A stretch of 64,000 bases of DNA from Thermoleophilaceae bacterium. GTDB lineage: Bacteria > Actinomycetota > Thermoleophilia > Solirubrobacterales > Thermoleophilaceae. The translations under genes and the position numbers were made by a program. The notes under the pieces were generated by a model that was not told the origin of the DNA, searched no databases, and saw nothing but the letters and a program-made list of their open reading frames with translations. The DNA lies in contig DASUWY010000001.1 in assembly GCA_036378175.1 (NCBI GenBank), forward strand, positions 62,001 to 126,000, read 5' to 3'. Shown here in pieces: positions 35,160 through 44,260 of this stretch (positions are counted from its first letter, which is position 1; the number at the start of each line of letters is the position of its first letter).

Positions 35160-35956
35160 GCCGTCCCCCGCAACCTTTCTCCGATCAGCACGCACAGCGC
35201 GATCAGCGCGACCGCCGCGATGAACCACGTGATCAGCCCCTCCGGCACGGGGCCGATGTGCCCGATCCCCCAGCCGCCTATGTCACGCGGCTGCTTGGAC
35301 GCTTCGAGGTAGGCGATGATCGAGTTGAGCTGGCGGTCGGAGATGTACTTCTTCGAGAACTTGGGCATCAGGTAGGGGCCCACCCGCACCGCCTCCGCGA
35401 TCTGCGTCGCAGTGTCGAGCTTGATCAGCGGCACGCGCGCGTCGGTCACGTACCCGCCCTCGGCCACCACCTGGTGGCAGCCGGCGCAGTGCGAGGTGAA
35501 GAGGTGCAGTCCCTCGGAGACATTCCCCGACGCCGGGTTCGGGTGCGGGATTGGGGGGCCCTTGCCGAGCGACGCCACGTACTGAGTGAGCGCCGACAGC
35601 TCCCTGCGGTTGAAGAGCACGCGCGATCGCCAGGGCTGCTCGTGCGGGTTGCTGAGCGGCATGAAGCCTGTGGTGAGGTACAGGTCGGCCGCCTGGGCGC
35701 CGACGCCTATCAGGGACGGGCCCTGGCCCTTGACGTTGCCCGCCCCGCGCGTGCCGGTGGCCTCGGGTATCCCGCGGCCGGCGATCCCGTGACAGGTGGC
35801 GCAGTTGCCCGCGTAGAGCTGCTCCCCGAGCTGCTGCTGCGACAGGTTCTGCTCGTTGCTGGGCCGCGAGATTCCGCTCGGCAGCTGCCCGTACGCAACC
35901 GCGGCGAGCGCCAGCGCGAGCAGGGTGGCCGCTATGGCGATCCGCGCTCGTCTCAT
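35156..35956 (-). CDS. qcrC: Di-haem cytochrome c subunit of the bc complex
   Basis: A 266-residue protein. It has a signal sequence or N-terminal anchor (residues 5-23), two class I cytochrome c domains with CATCH at C52-H56 and CAGCH at C157-H161, and a C-terminal helix (LITWFIAAVALIALCVLI). Axial methionine candidates lie in GFMPLSNP and YLMPKFSKKY. This di-haem, C-anchored form replaces soluble cytochrome c in Actinobacteria and hands electrons directly to the oxidase. It is coupled with qcrA (ATGA) and with the mono-haem cytochrome upstream by 4 bp. Confidence 0.93.
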   Translation of the reverse strand: MRRARIAIAATLLALALAAVAYGQLPSGISRPSNEQNLSQQQLGEQLYAGNCATCHGIAGRGIPEATGTRGAGNVKGQGPSLIGVGAQAADLYLTTGFMPLSNPHEQPWRSRVLFNRRELSALTQYVASLGKGPPIPHPNPASGNVSEGLHLFTSHCAGCHQVVAEGGYVTDARVPLIKLDTATQIAEAVRVGPYLMPKFSKKYISDRQLNSIIAYLEASKQPRDIGGWGIGHIGPVPEGLITWFIAAVALIALCVLIGERLRGTA

Positions 35957-36330
35957 TGCGTGTACAGGTAGGCGGCGATGTCACGCGCCTGCTGGGGGGT
36001 CACGCCGAGGTTGGGCATGATGCCCTGCGGCAGGATCGCCTGAGGGTTCTCGATCCAGCGGGCCGCGTTGGCCGGCGTGTTGGGCAGCTTCCCGACGATG
36101 AACGGGATGCTCTTCTTGAAGTTCTTGAGCGGTGGGCCCACGTGGCCGTCGGCACCCGACACGCCGCCGATCTGGTGACACGCGCCGCAGCCGAAGTGGG
36201 CGATCAGGTCGTGACCCTGGCTCACGCTCGCGCCGGACACGACCTCGGGCTTCGTGCCCGCTCCGCAGCCTACGGCGAGAGCCGCTACGAGCGCCGCCAC
36301 CGCGGCAGCGGATGTCGCGCGCGCCCTCAT
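35953..36330 (-). CDS. Mono-haem lipoprotein cytochrome c
   Basis: A 125-residue protein. The lipoprotein signal ends LAVGCG with the acylated Cys at residue 22. One haem motif, CGACH, lies at C48-H52, with an axial methionine candidate in QGIMPNLGVT. This is a small class I cytochrome c tethered to the outer leaflet, probably relaying electrons between the bc complex and the caa3 oxidase, or a third entry point. Start ATG 36328-36330 overlaps the upstream stop as ATGA. The long frame upstream of this ATG is the shadow of the neighbouring gene. Confidence 0.88.
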   Translation of the reverse strand: MRARATSAAAVAALVAALAVGCGAGTKPEVVSGASVSQGHDLIAHFGCGACHQIGGVSGADGHVGPPLKNFKKSIPFIVGKLPNTPANAARWIENPQAILPQGIMPNLGVTPQQARDIAAYLYTQ

Positions 36331-36704
36331 CCCTGATGGCAGTTCGGCAGGATGAGCGTTCCGATCCCGCTCATCAGGATGATCGCCAGGAAAAGCGGGC
36401 TGATGACGATCCCGCAGATCGACATGAAGTAGATGCGCCCGCCGGGCGGGTCGGCGTCGATGTCGGCGTCGGTCACCGCCCGATACGCGAGCACCGAGGC
36501 CACGAGGCCCGTGATCGCCAGCGCACCCGCCACAGACGTGGCCACCGCCGTCCAGGTGTCGATCGGGACGTTCCAGCTTTTGCTGCCGATGCTGCAGCCC
36601 GCTTGCGTCACGCCGAAGCCGAACACGTGCTGGCATGCCCACACGATCGGCGCGCCGAGCACTCCGAGCCACATCGTGAACTCGAGTTTCCGGTCCGCCT
36701 TCAT
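36327..36704 (-). CDS. Unknown small membrane protein in the oxidase operon
   Basis: A 125-residue protein with three likely membrane helices, around residues 12-30, 50-75 and 88-117. Cysteines sit in or near the helices (IVWACQHVF, TQAGCSIGS, FMSICGIV) and the C-terminus is LILPNCHQG. I do not recognise a family. Its ATG at 36702-36704 and its stop overlap ctaE and the lipoprotein cytochrome by 4 bp on each side, so it is made with the oxidase. An assembly factor or a small oxidase subunit is possible. Cysteines near the outer surface could hint at copper handling, which is inference. Confidence 0.75.
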   Translation of the reverse strand: MKADRKLEFTMWLGVLGAPIVWACQHVFGFGVTQAGCSIGSKSWNVPIDTWTAVATSVAGALAITGLVASVLAYRAVTDADIDADPPGGRIYFMSICGIVISPLFLAIILMSGIGTLILPNCHQG

Positions 36705-37321
36705 AGCGATGGATAGATCTGCGTGAGCAGCACGCCGATCGCCAGCAGGTTGACGAAGTACCAGTAGTAGGTGGCCACCCGCACGCCGATCAGCCGGTAG
36801 TTGGTGAGGCCGCCGAGCAGCTTGCCCAGCACCCACAACTCGATGAGCATTCCCACCACCACGTGCGCATGGTGGGCGCCGAGGAGCGTGAAGTAGATCG
36901 ATGCGTACGCCGATTCCGAGGGCGGGAACTTGTGAAGGTCGCTGAGGAACTCGTGGACCTGCACCCCGAAGTAGCCGCCCTGAATGAGCAGCGCGACGAA
37001 GAAGAGGATCCAGGCGAGACGCGCATTCCCGGCGTGCGCGGCCCGGCCCGCGAAGAACACCGGGATCGTGGTGGACACGAGGATGGCGGTGAGGATCACC
37101 GGCAACAGCACCTTCGGGTTCTCCACGCCCGGCGGGGGCCAATGCGGCGCGTTGAATCGGAGGTAGTAGTAGGTGGCGAACAGGGTGCCGAACAGCGCCG
37201 CCTCGGTGGCGATGAAGAGCGCCGCGCCCCACACGCCGTTCGGCACGGCCACGCGTCGGCGCGCCACCCGCGCGGCGGTGGCTCCACTGGTGGCCTCCAT
37301 GCTGCGCGTGACCTCGGACAT
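36701..37321 (-). CDS. ctaE: Cytochrome c oxidase subunit III
   Basis: A 206-residue protein with five membrane helices. The subunit III signatures include LFIATEAALFGTLFATYYYL near residue 35 and IYFTLLGAHHAHVVVGMLIE, with the conserved HxxH-type histidines. It is typical in length for the five-helix bacterial form. It starts immediately after the ctaD gene's region (stop of ctaE at 36701; ATG 37319-37321 is one base before ctaD's end). It stabilises the oxidase core and is thought to guide oxygen. Confidence 0.92.
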   Translation of the reverse strand: MSEVTRSMEATSGATAARVARRRVAVPNGVWGAALFIATEAALFGTLFATYYYLRFNAPHWPPPGVENPKVLLPVILTAILVSTTIPVFFAGRAAHAGNARLAWILFFVALLIQGGYFGVQVHEFLSDLHKFPPSESAYASIYFTLLGAHHAHVVVGMLIELWVLGKLLGGLTNYRLIGVRVATYYWYFVNLLAIGVLLTQIYPSL

Positions 37322-39226
37322 CTACGCCTCCTGCGGCTCCACGCTATGCCATCCCACAAGTGAAGCCGCGACCAGGGCGAGGAACACGGACATGGCCACG
37401 AGGTGACCGGTGAGGATCATCGCGAAGACGCCCGTGATCATGAGCGCGGTGATCACCGGCCAGGGCGAGTTCGACGGCATGTCGAGCACCTCGTCGAAAT
37501 AGCCGTCGAGGACTGTGCTGGCCGGTGTCTCGTGCCCCTGCTCGAGGACCATCTCGCCGCGGTTCAGCTTGTGCACGTCGTGCTCGCGGTCCTCCGGATC
37601 CCACATCGGATAGGCGCTCGAGATCGTCGGTATGACGGCGAAGTTGTAGTCCGGCGGCGGCGATGGGATCGACCACTCGAGCGTTGCGCCGCCGAACGGG
37701 TCAGGTCCTGCGGCGACGCCGCGGAAGTAGCTCCACACGAGGTTCACGACGAGCAGTACGAGCCCGGCCGCGAGGATGTAGGAGCCGATCGTCTCCGACA
37801 GGTTGTACGGGTGCCAGCCCACGTTCGCCGGATATGTGTAGACGCGCCTTGGCATGCCCAGCAGGCCCACGATGTGCATGGGGAAGAAGGTCAGCGCCGA
37901 GCCCAGGAAAGTGATCCAGAAGCTCGCCTGCCCGAGGCCCTCGTGGTACATCCGCCCCGTGACCTTGGGGAACCAGTAGTAGAGCCCGCCTAGCAGCGGG
38001 AAGACGGCCGCCCCGAAGATGATGAAGTGGAAGTGCGCGACGACGAAGTAGGTGTCCGTCAGCTGCTGGTCGAACGGGATCGCCGCGAACATGATCCCGG
38101 ACAGACCGCCGATGATGAAGAACACGATGAAGCCGATGATCCAGAGCAGCGGCGTCTTGAACGATGGCCTGCCCGTGACAAGCGTGGTTAGCCACGCGAA
38201 GAGCTGGATGGCGCTCGGGATCACGACGATCATCGACGCCGCGGCGAAGTAGACCGTCGTGATCGTGGAGAGGCCGACGGCGAACATGTGATGGGCCCAC
38301 ACGCCGAAGCCAATGAAGGCCACCAGGATCTCGGCAAGCGCCACCATCGGGAATGCGACCATCCGCCTGCGCGTGAACGTGGGAATGATCGAGGTGGCGA
38401 TCCCGAACGCCGGCAGGATGATGATGTAGACCTCGGGGTGACCGAAGATCCAGAACAGGTGCTGCCACAGCAGCACGTTGCCGCCGTGCCCGACGTTGAA
38501 GAAGTTGAACCCGAGCCGCCTGTCGAGTTCCAGGAACACGCAGTCAATGCTCAGCGCCGGTAGTGCGAAGACCAGCGCGAACGACACCGCGAGGAAGGCG
38601 TAACAGAACAGCGGCATGCGGTTGAGGGACATGCCCGGCGCGCGCAGCTTGAAGATCGTGACGATGAAGTTGATGGCGGCCGCGGTGGACGAGATCGAAT
38701 TGAAGATCAGACCGAGCGCGTAGAAGTCAATGGCCGACCCGGGGTTGTAGGTGCGCGAAGCGAGAGGCACATAGTCGAACCAGCCGGCGTTCGGCCCGTG
38801 TCCGGTGACCACGCCGACGTACATGAACAGCCCGGAGCCGAGGAAGACCCAATAGGAGAAGGCGTTCAGGCGCGGGAACGCCATGTCGCGCGCTCCGATC
38901 ATCAGCGGCAGCAGGTAGTTGCCGAACGCACCCGTGGAGATCGGGATGACGAACAGGAAGATCATCGTCACGCCGTGCATCGTCATGGTGGTGTTGAAGG
39001 CGGCAGGCCCGAGCGTGGAGCCGTTTGGCGTGATCAGCTGAGTTCGGACCAGCAGCGCCTCGGTACCCCCCGCCGCGAAGAACAGGAGCGAGGTGAACAG
39101 GTAGAGGATCCCGATTCGCTTGTGGTCGGTGGTCGTAAGCCAGCCGAGCACACCGGATCGCTCCTCCCAGATCCGCTCAAGGCGGTTGATGCGGCGGAGG
39201 GCCTCGGGGTGCGTGACAGTCGCCAT
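37322..39226 (-). CDS. ctaD: Cytochrome c oxidase subunit I
   Basis: A 634-residue haem-copper oxidase core. Haem a ligand in TMHGVTMIF, CuB and Tyr crosslink region FGHPEVYIIILPAFG, CuB histidine pair in GVWAHHMFAVG, and the haem a3/haem a histidines in VVAHFHFIIFGAAVFPLLGG. The HPEVY form marks the type A oxidases. The tail beyond about residue 540 is longer than usual: after a soluble segment with EDREHDVHKLNRGE it adds two extra helices (VITALMITGVFAMILTGHLV), perhaps a fused subunit IV. It reduces oxygen and pumps protons. Confidence 0.95.
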   Translation of the reverse strand: MATVTHPEALRRINRLERIWEERSGVLGWLTTTDHKRIGILYLFTSLLFFAAGGTEALLVRTQLITPNGSTLGPAAFNTTMTMHGVTMIFLFVIPISTGAFGNYLLPLMIGARDMAFPRLNAFSYWVFLGSGLFMYVGVVTGHGPNAGWFDYVPLASRTYNPGSAIDFYALGLIFNSISSTAAAINFIVTIFKLRAPGMSLNRMPLFCYAFLAVSFALVFALPALSIDCVFLELDRRLGFNFFNVGHGGNVLLWQHLFWIFGHPEVYIIILPAFGIATSIIPTFTRRRMVAFPMVALAEILVAFIGFGVWAHHMFAVGLSTITTVYFAAASMIVVIPSAIQLFAWLTTLVTGRPSFKTPLLWIIGFIVFFIIGGLSGIMFAAIPFDQQLTDTYFVVAHFHFIIFGAAVFPLLGGLYYWFPKVTGRMYHEGLGQASFWITFLGSALTFFPMHIVGLLGMPRRVYTYPANVGWHPYNLSETIGSYILAAGLVLLVVNLVWSYFRGVAAGPDPFGGATLEWSIPSPPPDYNFAVIPTISSAYPMWDPEDREHDVHKLNRGEMVLEQGHETPASTVLDGYFDEVLDMPSNSPWPVITALMITGVFAMILTGHLVAMSVFLALVAASLVGWHSVEPQEA

Positions 39227-40294
39227 CTACTTCAGCCCCTCGAGGAACGAGAGCAGGTTCTGAAACTGCGGCCCGGAGAGGTTGAGACCCGGCATCTTGT
39301 TGCCGGGTTTGATGTGCTGCGGGTCGAGCACCCATCCACCCAGGTAGCCCTTGCGGTTGGGGATGGTCAGCGCCGCGAGCGTGTTGCGGGTCTGGAGGTG
39401 GGTGAGGTCGGGGCCAATGGTGCCGCGTGCCGCTGTGCCGCGGATCGTGTGGCAGCTCGCGCACTGCTGCGTTAGGAACACCTGCTCCCCGGCTTTGGCC
39501 TGCGGGGTCGTGGGTGTCGCGACCGGCCGAGACATGTTCGCGAGCCACGCCTTGAACTTGGCCGGCGGGTCCGCGTACACAGCCATCGCCATGTTCGCGT
39601 GCTGGAGGCCGCAGAACTCCGCGCACTGGCCGCGGTACACCCCCACGCGGTCGGCGTAGAGCTCGATCGTGTTGGGGTGCCCCGGGATGGTGTCCACCTT
39701 CTTGTTCAGCTCCGGAACCCAGAAGCTGTGGATCACGTCATCGGTCTTGAGCGTCACGTTCACCGGCGTCTTCACCGGGATGTGGATCTCGTTCGCGGTC
39801 GCGGCCGTCGTGCCGGGATAGCGCACCTCCCAGAACCACTGGTGGGCGATCACGGTCATGTTCATCTTCGTCTGGCCCTTCGCCGGGGCAGACGTGGCCT
39901 TCACCACGCCGATGTCCGCGATGGCGAACAGGATGACGAGGCAGACCACCGGGATGACGATCCCGAACGCCACCACGAGCCCGTTCGAGACGGCGTGTTC
40001 GTTCTCCACCATCGGGATGCCCTCGCGGTTGCGCCGCCTGTAGGAGAGCGCGAGCAGCACCACCGCTCCGGCGAACACCACCGCGGCGGCCGCGAGCATG
40101 CCCCAGAACAGATGCGCGATCTTGCGGGTGCCGTCGCTCCCGGGATGGAGGGTCGATTGGCCGCCCTGACTCTGGCCGCAGCCGGCGAGAAGCAGCAGCA
40201 CGCAGGCCAGCCCGGCGAGGAGGACGATCCGGCGCGCTGACGAAACCGCCTTGCCGGCGCCAGTACCCCTCAGGTCTCGCCCCCGAGTGTCCAA
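39227..40294 (-). CDS. ctaC: Cytochrome c oxidase subunit II with fused cytochrome c domain (caa3 type)
   Basis: A 355-residue lipoprotein. The lipobox ends LLAGCG with Cys39, then two membrane helices (residues 60-85 and 105-128). The cupredoxin domain has CuA ligands H189, C224, C228, H232 and M235 (QCAEFCGLQHANM). A C-terminal haem c domain has CASCH at C278-H282, so this is a caa3-type oxidase. The start is the TTG at 40292-40294; no other initiation codon lies before the signal peptide. The GMC oxidoreductase stop is only 12 bp upstream. Confidence 0.93.
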   Translation of the reverse strand: MDTRGRDLRGTGAGKAVSSARRIVLLAGLACVLLLLAGCGQSQGGQSTLHPGSDGTRKIAHLFWGMLAAAAVVFAGAVVLLALSYRRRNREGIPMVENEHAVSNGLVVAFGIVIPVVCLVILFAIADIGVVKATSAPAKGQTKMNMTVIAHQWFWEVRYPGTTAATANEIHIPVKTPVNVTLKTDDVIHSFWVPELNKKVDTIPGHPNTIELYADRVGVYRGQCAEFCGLQHANMAMAVYADPPAKFKAWLANMSRPVATPTTPQAKAGEQVFLTQQCASCHTIRGTAARGTIGPDLTHLQTRNTLAALTIPNRKGYLGGWVLDPQHIKPGNKMPGLNLSGPQFQNLLSFLEGLK

Positions 40295-40306
40295 ACCGGG
40301 CTTCCT

Positions 40307-41989
40307 CTACCCCGTCGTGACCGCCCTCAACCCCTGCGTGTCCACCCTCTTACCTGCGAGCCTTTCCGCCAGCCGCGAGGCCAGCGCCATGATCGTCAGC
40401 GCCGGGTTGGCCGACCCCTGCGTGGGCATCACGCTGCCGTCGGCCATGAAGAGGTTCGGCACCTCCCACGACTGGTGGTCGGCGTTCACCACGCTCTTGT
40501 CCGGGTCGTCGCCCATGCGGCAGCCGCCCACGAGGTGCGCGTAGCGGTCGATCGTCAGCGTGTCCTGCGCCTCGGCGTGCTCCCAGATCTCCTCGATCAC
40601 CTTCTTCGAGTAGGCGATGTTCGCCCTGTCGTTGTCGCTCTGCGAATAGTCGAAGCGCGGGATCGGCATGCCGAACTGGTCGAGCTCGTCGGTGAGCGTC
40701 ACGCGGTTCTCGGGGTGCGGCAGGAGCTCGTTCAGCACGCCGAGGACGGTCCAGTGGATGTAGTCGCGCATGTACTCGCGCAGCGCGTAGCCCCAGTGGC
40801 CGTCGGCGATCACGTGCTCGGACCAGCCGATCGGCATGGGGGAGACGGTCTGGATGCTGAACCCGCGCGCGAACCCTCGCGACTCGTCGGTCTCGTAGAA
40901 CTGCTCCGATGACACCTCAGGCGGCGGCGCCTTGTACATGTGCATCGGCTCGGAGAAGCGCGCGGCGGTCTGGGACGCGCCCTGCACCATCACGTAGCGC
41001 CCCACCTGGTCGTTGTTGTTCGCCAGGCCATTCGGGAAGCGCGAGCTCTTGGAGTTGAGGAGCAGCCGCGGCGTCTCGATCGAGTAGCCGGCCACGGCCA
41101 CCGCGGCCGCGCGCTGGAAGCGCTCGCTCCCTTCGTGCAGGTAGGTGGCTCCGGTCACGCGCCCGCTCGACTCGTCGAGCTCGATGCGCACCACCATGCA
41201 GTCGGCGCGGATCTCGGCTCCGTGCTCGATCGCGTCCGGCACGTGCGTGACGAGCGGGCTGCCCTTCGCGTTCACCTTGCACGCCTCGAGGCAGAAGCCG
41301 CGGTAGATGCAGTGCGGGCGGTTGCCGAAGGCACCGTTGGTGATCGCCACGGGACCCACCCGCATCTCGATGCCGCAATCCTCGGCGCCCTTCCACGCGA
41401 CCGCCGCCGAGCCCCCGATCGGGTGCGGGCCCATCGGGTAGCCGTGAGGGTCGCCCCACGGCCAGTGCTGCCCGGCCACCGGAAGCTCGGCCTCGCAGCG
41501 CTCGTAGTGGGGCTTGAGGTCCCAGTAGCTGATCGGCCAGTCCGCGCCCACGCCGTCGCGTGTATATGTCTCGAAGTCGGAGGGGTGGAAGCGCGGCGCG
41601 TAGCCGGCGTAGTGGACCATCGAGCCACCCACGCCATGGCCTGAGTTGTTCTTGCCCATCTGCACCGGGTCGCTGCCGCCGACGATGCGCTTGTCTGTCC
41701 AGAACAGCTTGTGCGAGCCCGCCTCGTCGGACACCCAGTCGCGGTCCGGGTCCCAGAAGGGGCCGCGCTCGAGCACCACAACGCGCCAGCCGCGGCGCGC
41801 GAGCCGCTGCGCCAGCGTGCCGCCGCCGGCACCGCAGCCGATGATCAGCAGGTCCACCTCGTCGTCGTCGCGGTAGTGCGCCATGCGATCGATGTTCGGC
41901 ACCCCGCGCTTGTGCGGGTGCAGGATGAACGCGGAGTCGTTCTCGGGGGGCCGGATCGACCCCTTGAAGAAGCTGCGCGGAGCCTTCAC
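40307..41989 (-). CDS. GMC-family FAD oxidoreductase (gluconate/sugar dehydrogenase-like)
   Basis: A 560-residue flavoprotein. The FAD dinucleotide fold is DLLIIGCGAGGGTLAQRLAR near residues 45-65, and the GMC second signature includes SIETPRLLLNSKSSRF. The C-terminal active-site segment GSANPALTIMALASRLAERL has the conserved Asn. A Cys-rich piece, CIYRGFCLEACK near residue 235, resembles gluconate-2-dehydrogenase-type subunits. GTG 41989 is chosen because it overlaps the stop of the partner subunit (GTGA). It oxidises a sugar alcohol or aldose and, with its partner gene, may feed the respiratory chain. A membrane cytochrome subunit of its own is not seen. Confidence 0.87.
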   Translation of the reverse strand: MKAPRSFFKGSIRPPENDSAFILHPHKRGVPNIDRMAHYRDDDEVDLLIIGCGAGGGTLAQRLARRGWRVVVLERGPFWDPDRDWVSDEAGSHKLFWTDKRIVGGSDPVQMGKNNSGHGVGGSMVHYAGYAPRFHPSDFETYTRDGVGADWPISYWDLKPHYERCEAELPVAGQHWPWGDPHGYPMGPHPIGGSAAVAWKGAEDCGIEMRVGPVAITNGAFGNRPHCIYRGFCLEACKVNAKGSPLVTHVPDAIEHGAEIRADCMVVRIELDESSGRVTGATYLHEGSERFQRAAAVAVAGYSIETPRLLLNSKSSRFPNGLANNNDQVGRYVMVQGASQTAARFSEPMHMYKAPPPEVSSEQFYETDESRGFARGFSIQTVSPMPIGWSEHVIADGHWGYALREYMRDYIHWTVLGVLNELLPHPENRVTLTDELDQFGMPIPRFDYSQSDNDRANIAYSKKVIEEIWEHAEAQDTLTIDRYAHLVGGCRMGDDPDKSVVNADHQSWEVPNLFMADGSVMPTQGSANPALTIMALASRLAERLAGKRVDTQGLRAVTTG

Positions 41990-42723
41990 TCGAGCCCGCG
42001 CTCCTGCGTGTCGGTCACCGGGTCCTTCTCGTACGCGGGATCCGGCTCCCAGTGCTCCTTGGTGCCGACGCCCAGCGCCGCGTACCCGCGCGGGTAGGCG
42101 GGACCGCCGAAGCCGATCTCGTTCCACGCCCACGGGTGCGAGTAGAAGGCCGACAGGATGTGGCGTGTGACCACGCTCCACGCGTTCGACACGTCCACCT
42201 CCTCCCAGGCGCCGCCCTGGAGGTTGCCATCGGCAAAGCGGCCCACGATCTGGCGCTGCGCCTCGGGTGAGAGCGCGCCGAAGTCGTGCGCGCCCGCCTC
42301 CTGCGCCGCCTCGTCGAGCCCGCGCGCCACGATCCGCCACACGTCGCGGTCGTCCGGCATGTCGGCGAACTGGTAGCCGTCGAGCTGCCCGGCGTGGAGC
42401 TTCGCGTCGACCATGCTCAACACCCGGATGCGCGGCTCGTGGTCCTGCGCGGTCACGCGATCGGAGAACGCCTTCAGCGTGTGCTGCTCGCGCTCATCGA
42501 AGAACCGGAATGGCGGCACCTTCTGCACCCGCTCGAGCACGACCTTCCGCGTGACCTCGTCCCAATGGTCCATCTGGGACAGCACATCCCAGTCCGGGTA
42601 GCGCCCGTACATCTGCGGCGTGGTGCCCTTCCGCTGCCGAGGCAGATCATCCGGAGGACCGGGCACCCCCGACTGCCGGTTGGGCAGATGCCCCGCATCG
42701 CCACCACGAAAATGCTTGGCCAC
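41986..42723 (-). CDS. Gluconate 2-dehydrogenase subunit 3-like protein
   Basis: A 245-residue protein. The core RFFDEREQHTLKAFSDRVTA and LDEAAQEAGAHDFGALSPE resemble the small subunit 3 family that accompanies GMC dehydrogenases. A conserved HPWAWNEIGFGGPAYPRGY lies near the C-terminus. GTG 42723 has GGGAGAAG at a proper distance. It has no twin-arginine signal that I can see, so the complex may stay in the cytoplasm or ride on another export path. It is coupled with the GMC gene by GTGA. The first 70 residues are Gly/Pro-rich and likely disordered. Confidence 0.8.
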   Translation of the reverse strand: MAKHFRGGDAGHLPNRQSGVPGPPDDLPRQRKGTTPQMYGRYPDWDVLSQMDHWDEVTRKVVLERVQKVPPFRFFDEREQHTLKAFSDRVTAQDHEPRIRVLSMVDAKLHAGQLDGYQFADMPDDRDVWRIVARGLDEAAQEAGAHDFGALSPEAQRQIVGRFADGNLQGGAWEEVDVSNAWSVVTRHILSAFYSHPWAWNEIGFGGPAYPRGYAALGVGTKEHWEPDPAYEKDPVTDTQERGLE

Positions 42724-42725
42724 GG

Positions 42726-43157
42726 CTACTTCTCCCGCCGCGCCACAGCAGCCACCAATCCCATCCCGCCAACCAGCGCGAGCGAGCCCGGCGCGAGAAG
42801 CGGTGGCCCCATGATCAGGTTGTAGCTCGCCTCGTGGAAGCCTCCCGGCTTGCGGTGCACGCCCCGCAGGTGCGTGATCACGCCGATCACGCCGTCGAGC
42901 GCGTACAGGGCGGACACCGCCGGCAGGCTCGTGCGCGCGTGCTTCTCGCTGAATACACCGGCCACGCCGGCCGCCGTGAGCGGCGGCGTGAGGAAGATCG
43001 GCGTCCACATCCACTTGTCGCCGAACGAGCCCTTGTAGTGCTCGAGGTAGATCTCGAAGCCGAGTCCCACGGCGCTCACCGCGGTGAGCGCCGACAGCGT
43101 CTTCTGGAAGCGTCCGCGCAGCAGGTTGCGCTGCGCCTTCACCATTGCCTTCTTCAA
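42726..43157 (-). CDS. Small integral membrane protein of unknown function
   Basis: A 143-residue protein with about four hydrophobic segments: TLSALTAVSAVGLGFEIYLE, WTPIFLTPPLTAAGVAGVFS, SALYALDGVIGVITHLRGVH and PGSLALVGGMGLVAAVARRE. No motif is recognised. It overlaps the enolase-superfamily gene by 4 bp and lies 2 bp before the subunit-3 gene, so it is made with the dehydrogenase. It could be the membrane anchor or quinone-facing subunit of the GMC complex; this is inference from position and helices. Confidence 0.7.
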   Translation of the reverse strand: MKKAMVKAQRNLLRGRFQKTLSALTAVSAVGLGFEIYLEHYKGSFGDKWMWTPIFLTPPLTAAGVAGVFSEKHARTSLPAVSALYALDGVIGVITHLRGVHRKPGGFHEASYNLIMGPPLLAPGSLALVGGMGLVAAVARREK

Positions 43158-44260
43158 ACCGCGTACTCCTCCGCTACGTCGCGCCGCAGCTCGAGACCGA
43201 GCCCGGGGCGGGATGAGTCCGGCTCGAGATAGCCCTTCTCCGGCGACAGCGTGCCGTCGAAGAGCATCGACTCGATGCGGACGTGGTCATGGAAGTACTC
43301 CAGGTGCACGAGGGTCTCCACCGCGCAGCAGGCGTGCGCCGATATGGCCGGGGCGCAGTGCGCCGAGAAGGGGATCGAGCGGGCCTTGCAGACCGTGTCC
43401 ACCCGCAGGAGGTTGGTGATCCCGCCGCAGCGCGTCACGTCCGCCTGCTGGATGTCCACGCAGTCCGCCATGCGCTCGAAGTACGGGAGGTCCCAGCCAT
43501 ACTCGCCGGCCGCCACGTTCATGCCGGCCGGGCCGCGGTCGCGAAGCAACCGCAGGCCCTCCAGGTCGTCTGAGGTCACCGGCTCCTCCACGTAGTTCAC
43601 GCCGAAGTCCTCCGCGAACACCTGCATCCAGCGCAGCGCCTCCTTGCGCTGCCAGGCGCCGTTCGCGTCCACCATTAGGTCCACGTCCGGCCCCACCGCG
43701 GAGCGCGCGGCGCGCACTCGCTCGGGGTCCGCGTTCGGATCACGCCCCACCTTCAGCTTCACGCGCGGGATGCCCTGTGACGCCCACCCGCCGAGCTGCT
43801 CCGCCAGCCGCTCGTTCGAATAGGAGGTGAAGCCGCCGCTGCCGTACACCGGCACGCGCGCGTGGAAGCGCCCGAGCAGGTCCGCGAGAGCCACGCCGAG
43901 CAGCCGCGCCTTCAGGTCCCAGAGCGCGATGTCCACGGCGGAGATGGCCATCGCGGACAGCGCCTGCTGGCCTACGTTGCGCACGGTCTCCTGCATCGTC
44001 GCCCAGGCCGCCTGAGGCGAGAGGGCATCGCAGCCCTTCACCGAGTCGGCGAGCTTGCCCTCGATCAGCTTGGCCGCCGAGACGTCCGAGTACGTGAACC
44101 CGAGACCGGTTTCACCGCCGGCGGAGGCCTCCACGAGCACGAGGGTCGTGGAGTCCCACTCAAGGGTGCCATCGGACTCCGGCTCATCGGTCGGAATCTC
44201 ATACGCGGAGACGGCGAGCCGCTCGATCGCCGCGTCCGGGGCCGCGACCGTACGGCTCAT
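43154..44260 (-). CDS. Mandelate racemase/muconate lactonizing enzyme-type enolase-superfamily protein
   Basis: A 368-residue enzyme. Catalytic features are the Lys pair VKLKVGRD near residue 168, metal ligands VDANGAW (Asp about 197), YVEEPV (Glu about 222), GEYGWD (Glu about 254), and the catalytic His in FSAHCAP near residue 301. This is the K-x-K...His arrangement of the sugar acid dehydratases and mandelate racemase group. The probable reaction is dehydration or epimerisation of a sugar acid, consistent with the GMC sugar dehydrogenase next to it. ATG 44258-44260 overlaps the upstream stop. Confidence 0.87.
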   Translation of the reverse strand: MSRTVAAPDAAIERLAVSAYEIPTDEPESDGTLEWDSTTLVLVEASAGGETGLGFTYSDVSAAKLIEGKLADSVKGCDALSPQAAWATMQETVRNVGQQALSAMAISAVDIALWDLKARLLGVALADLLGRFHARVPVYGSGGFTSYSNERLAEQLGGWASQGIPRVKLKVGRDPNADPERVRAARSAVGPDVDLMVDANGAWQRKEALRWMQVFAEDFGVNYVEEPVTSDDLEGLRLLRDRGPAGMNVAAGEYGWDLPYFERMADCVDIQQADVTRCGGITNLLRVDTVCKARSIPFSAHCAPAISAHACCAVETLVHLEYFHDHVRIESMLFDGTLSPEKGYLEPDSSRPGLGLELRRDVAEEYAV

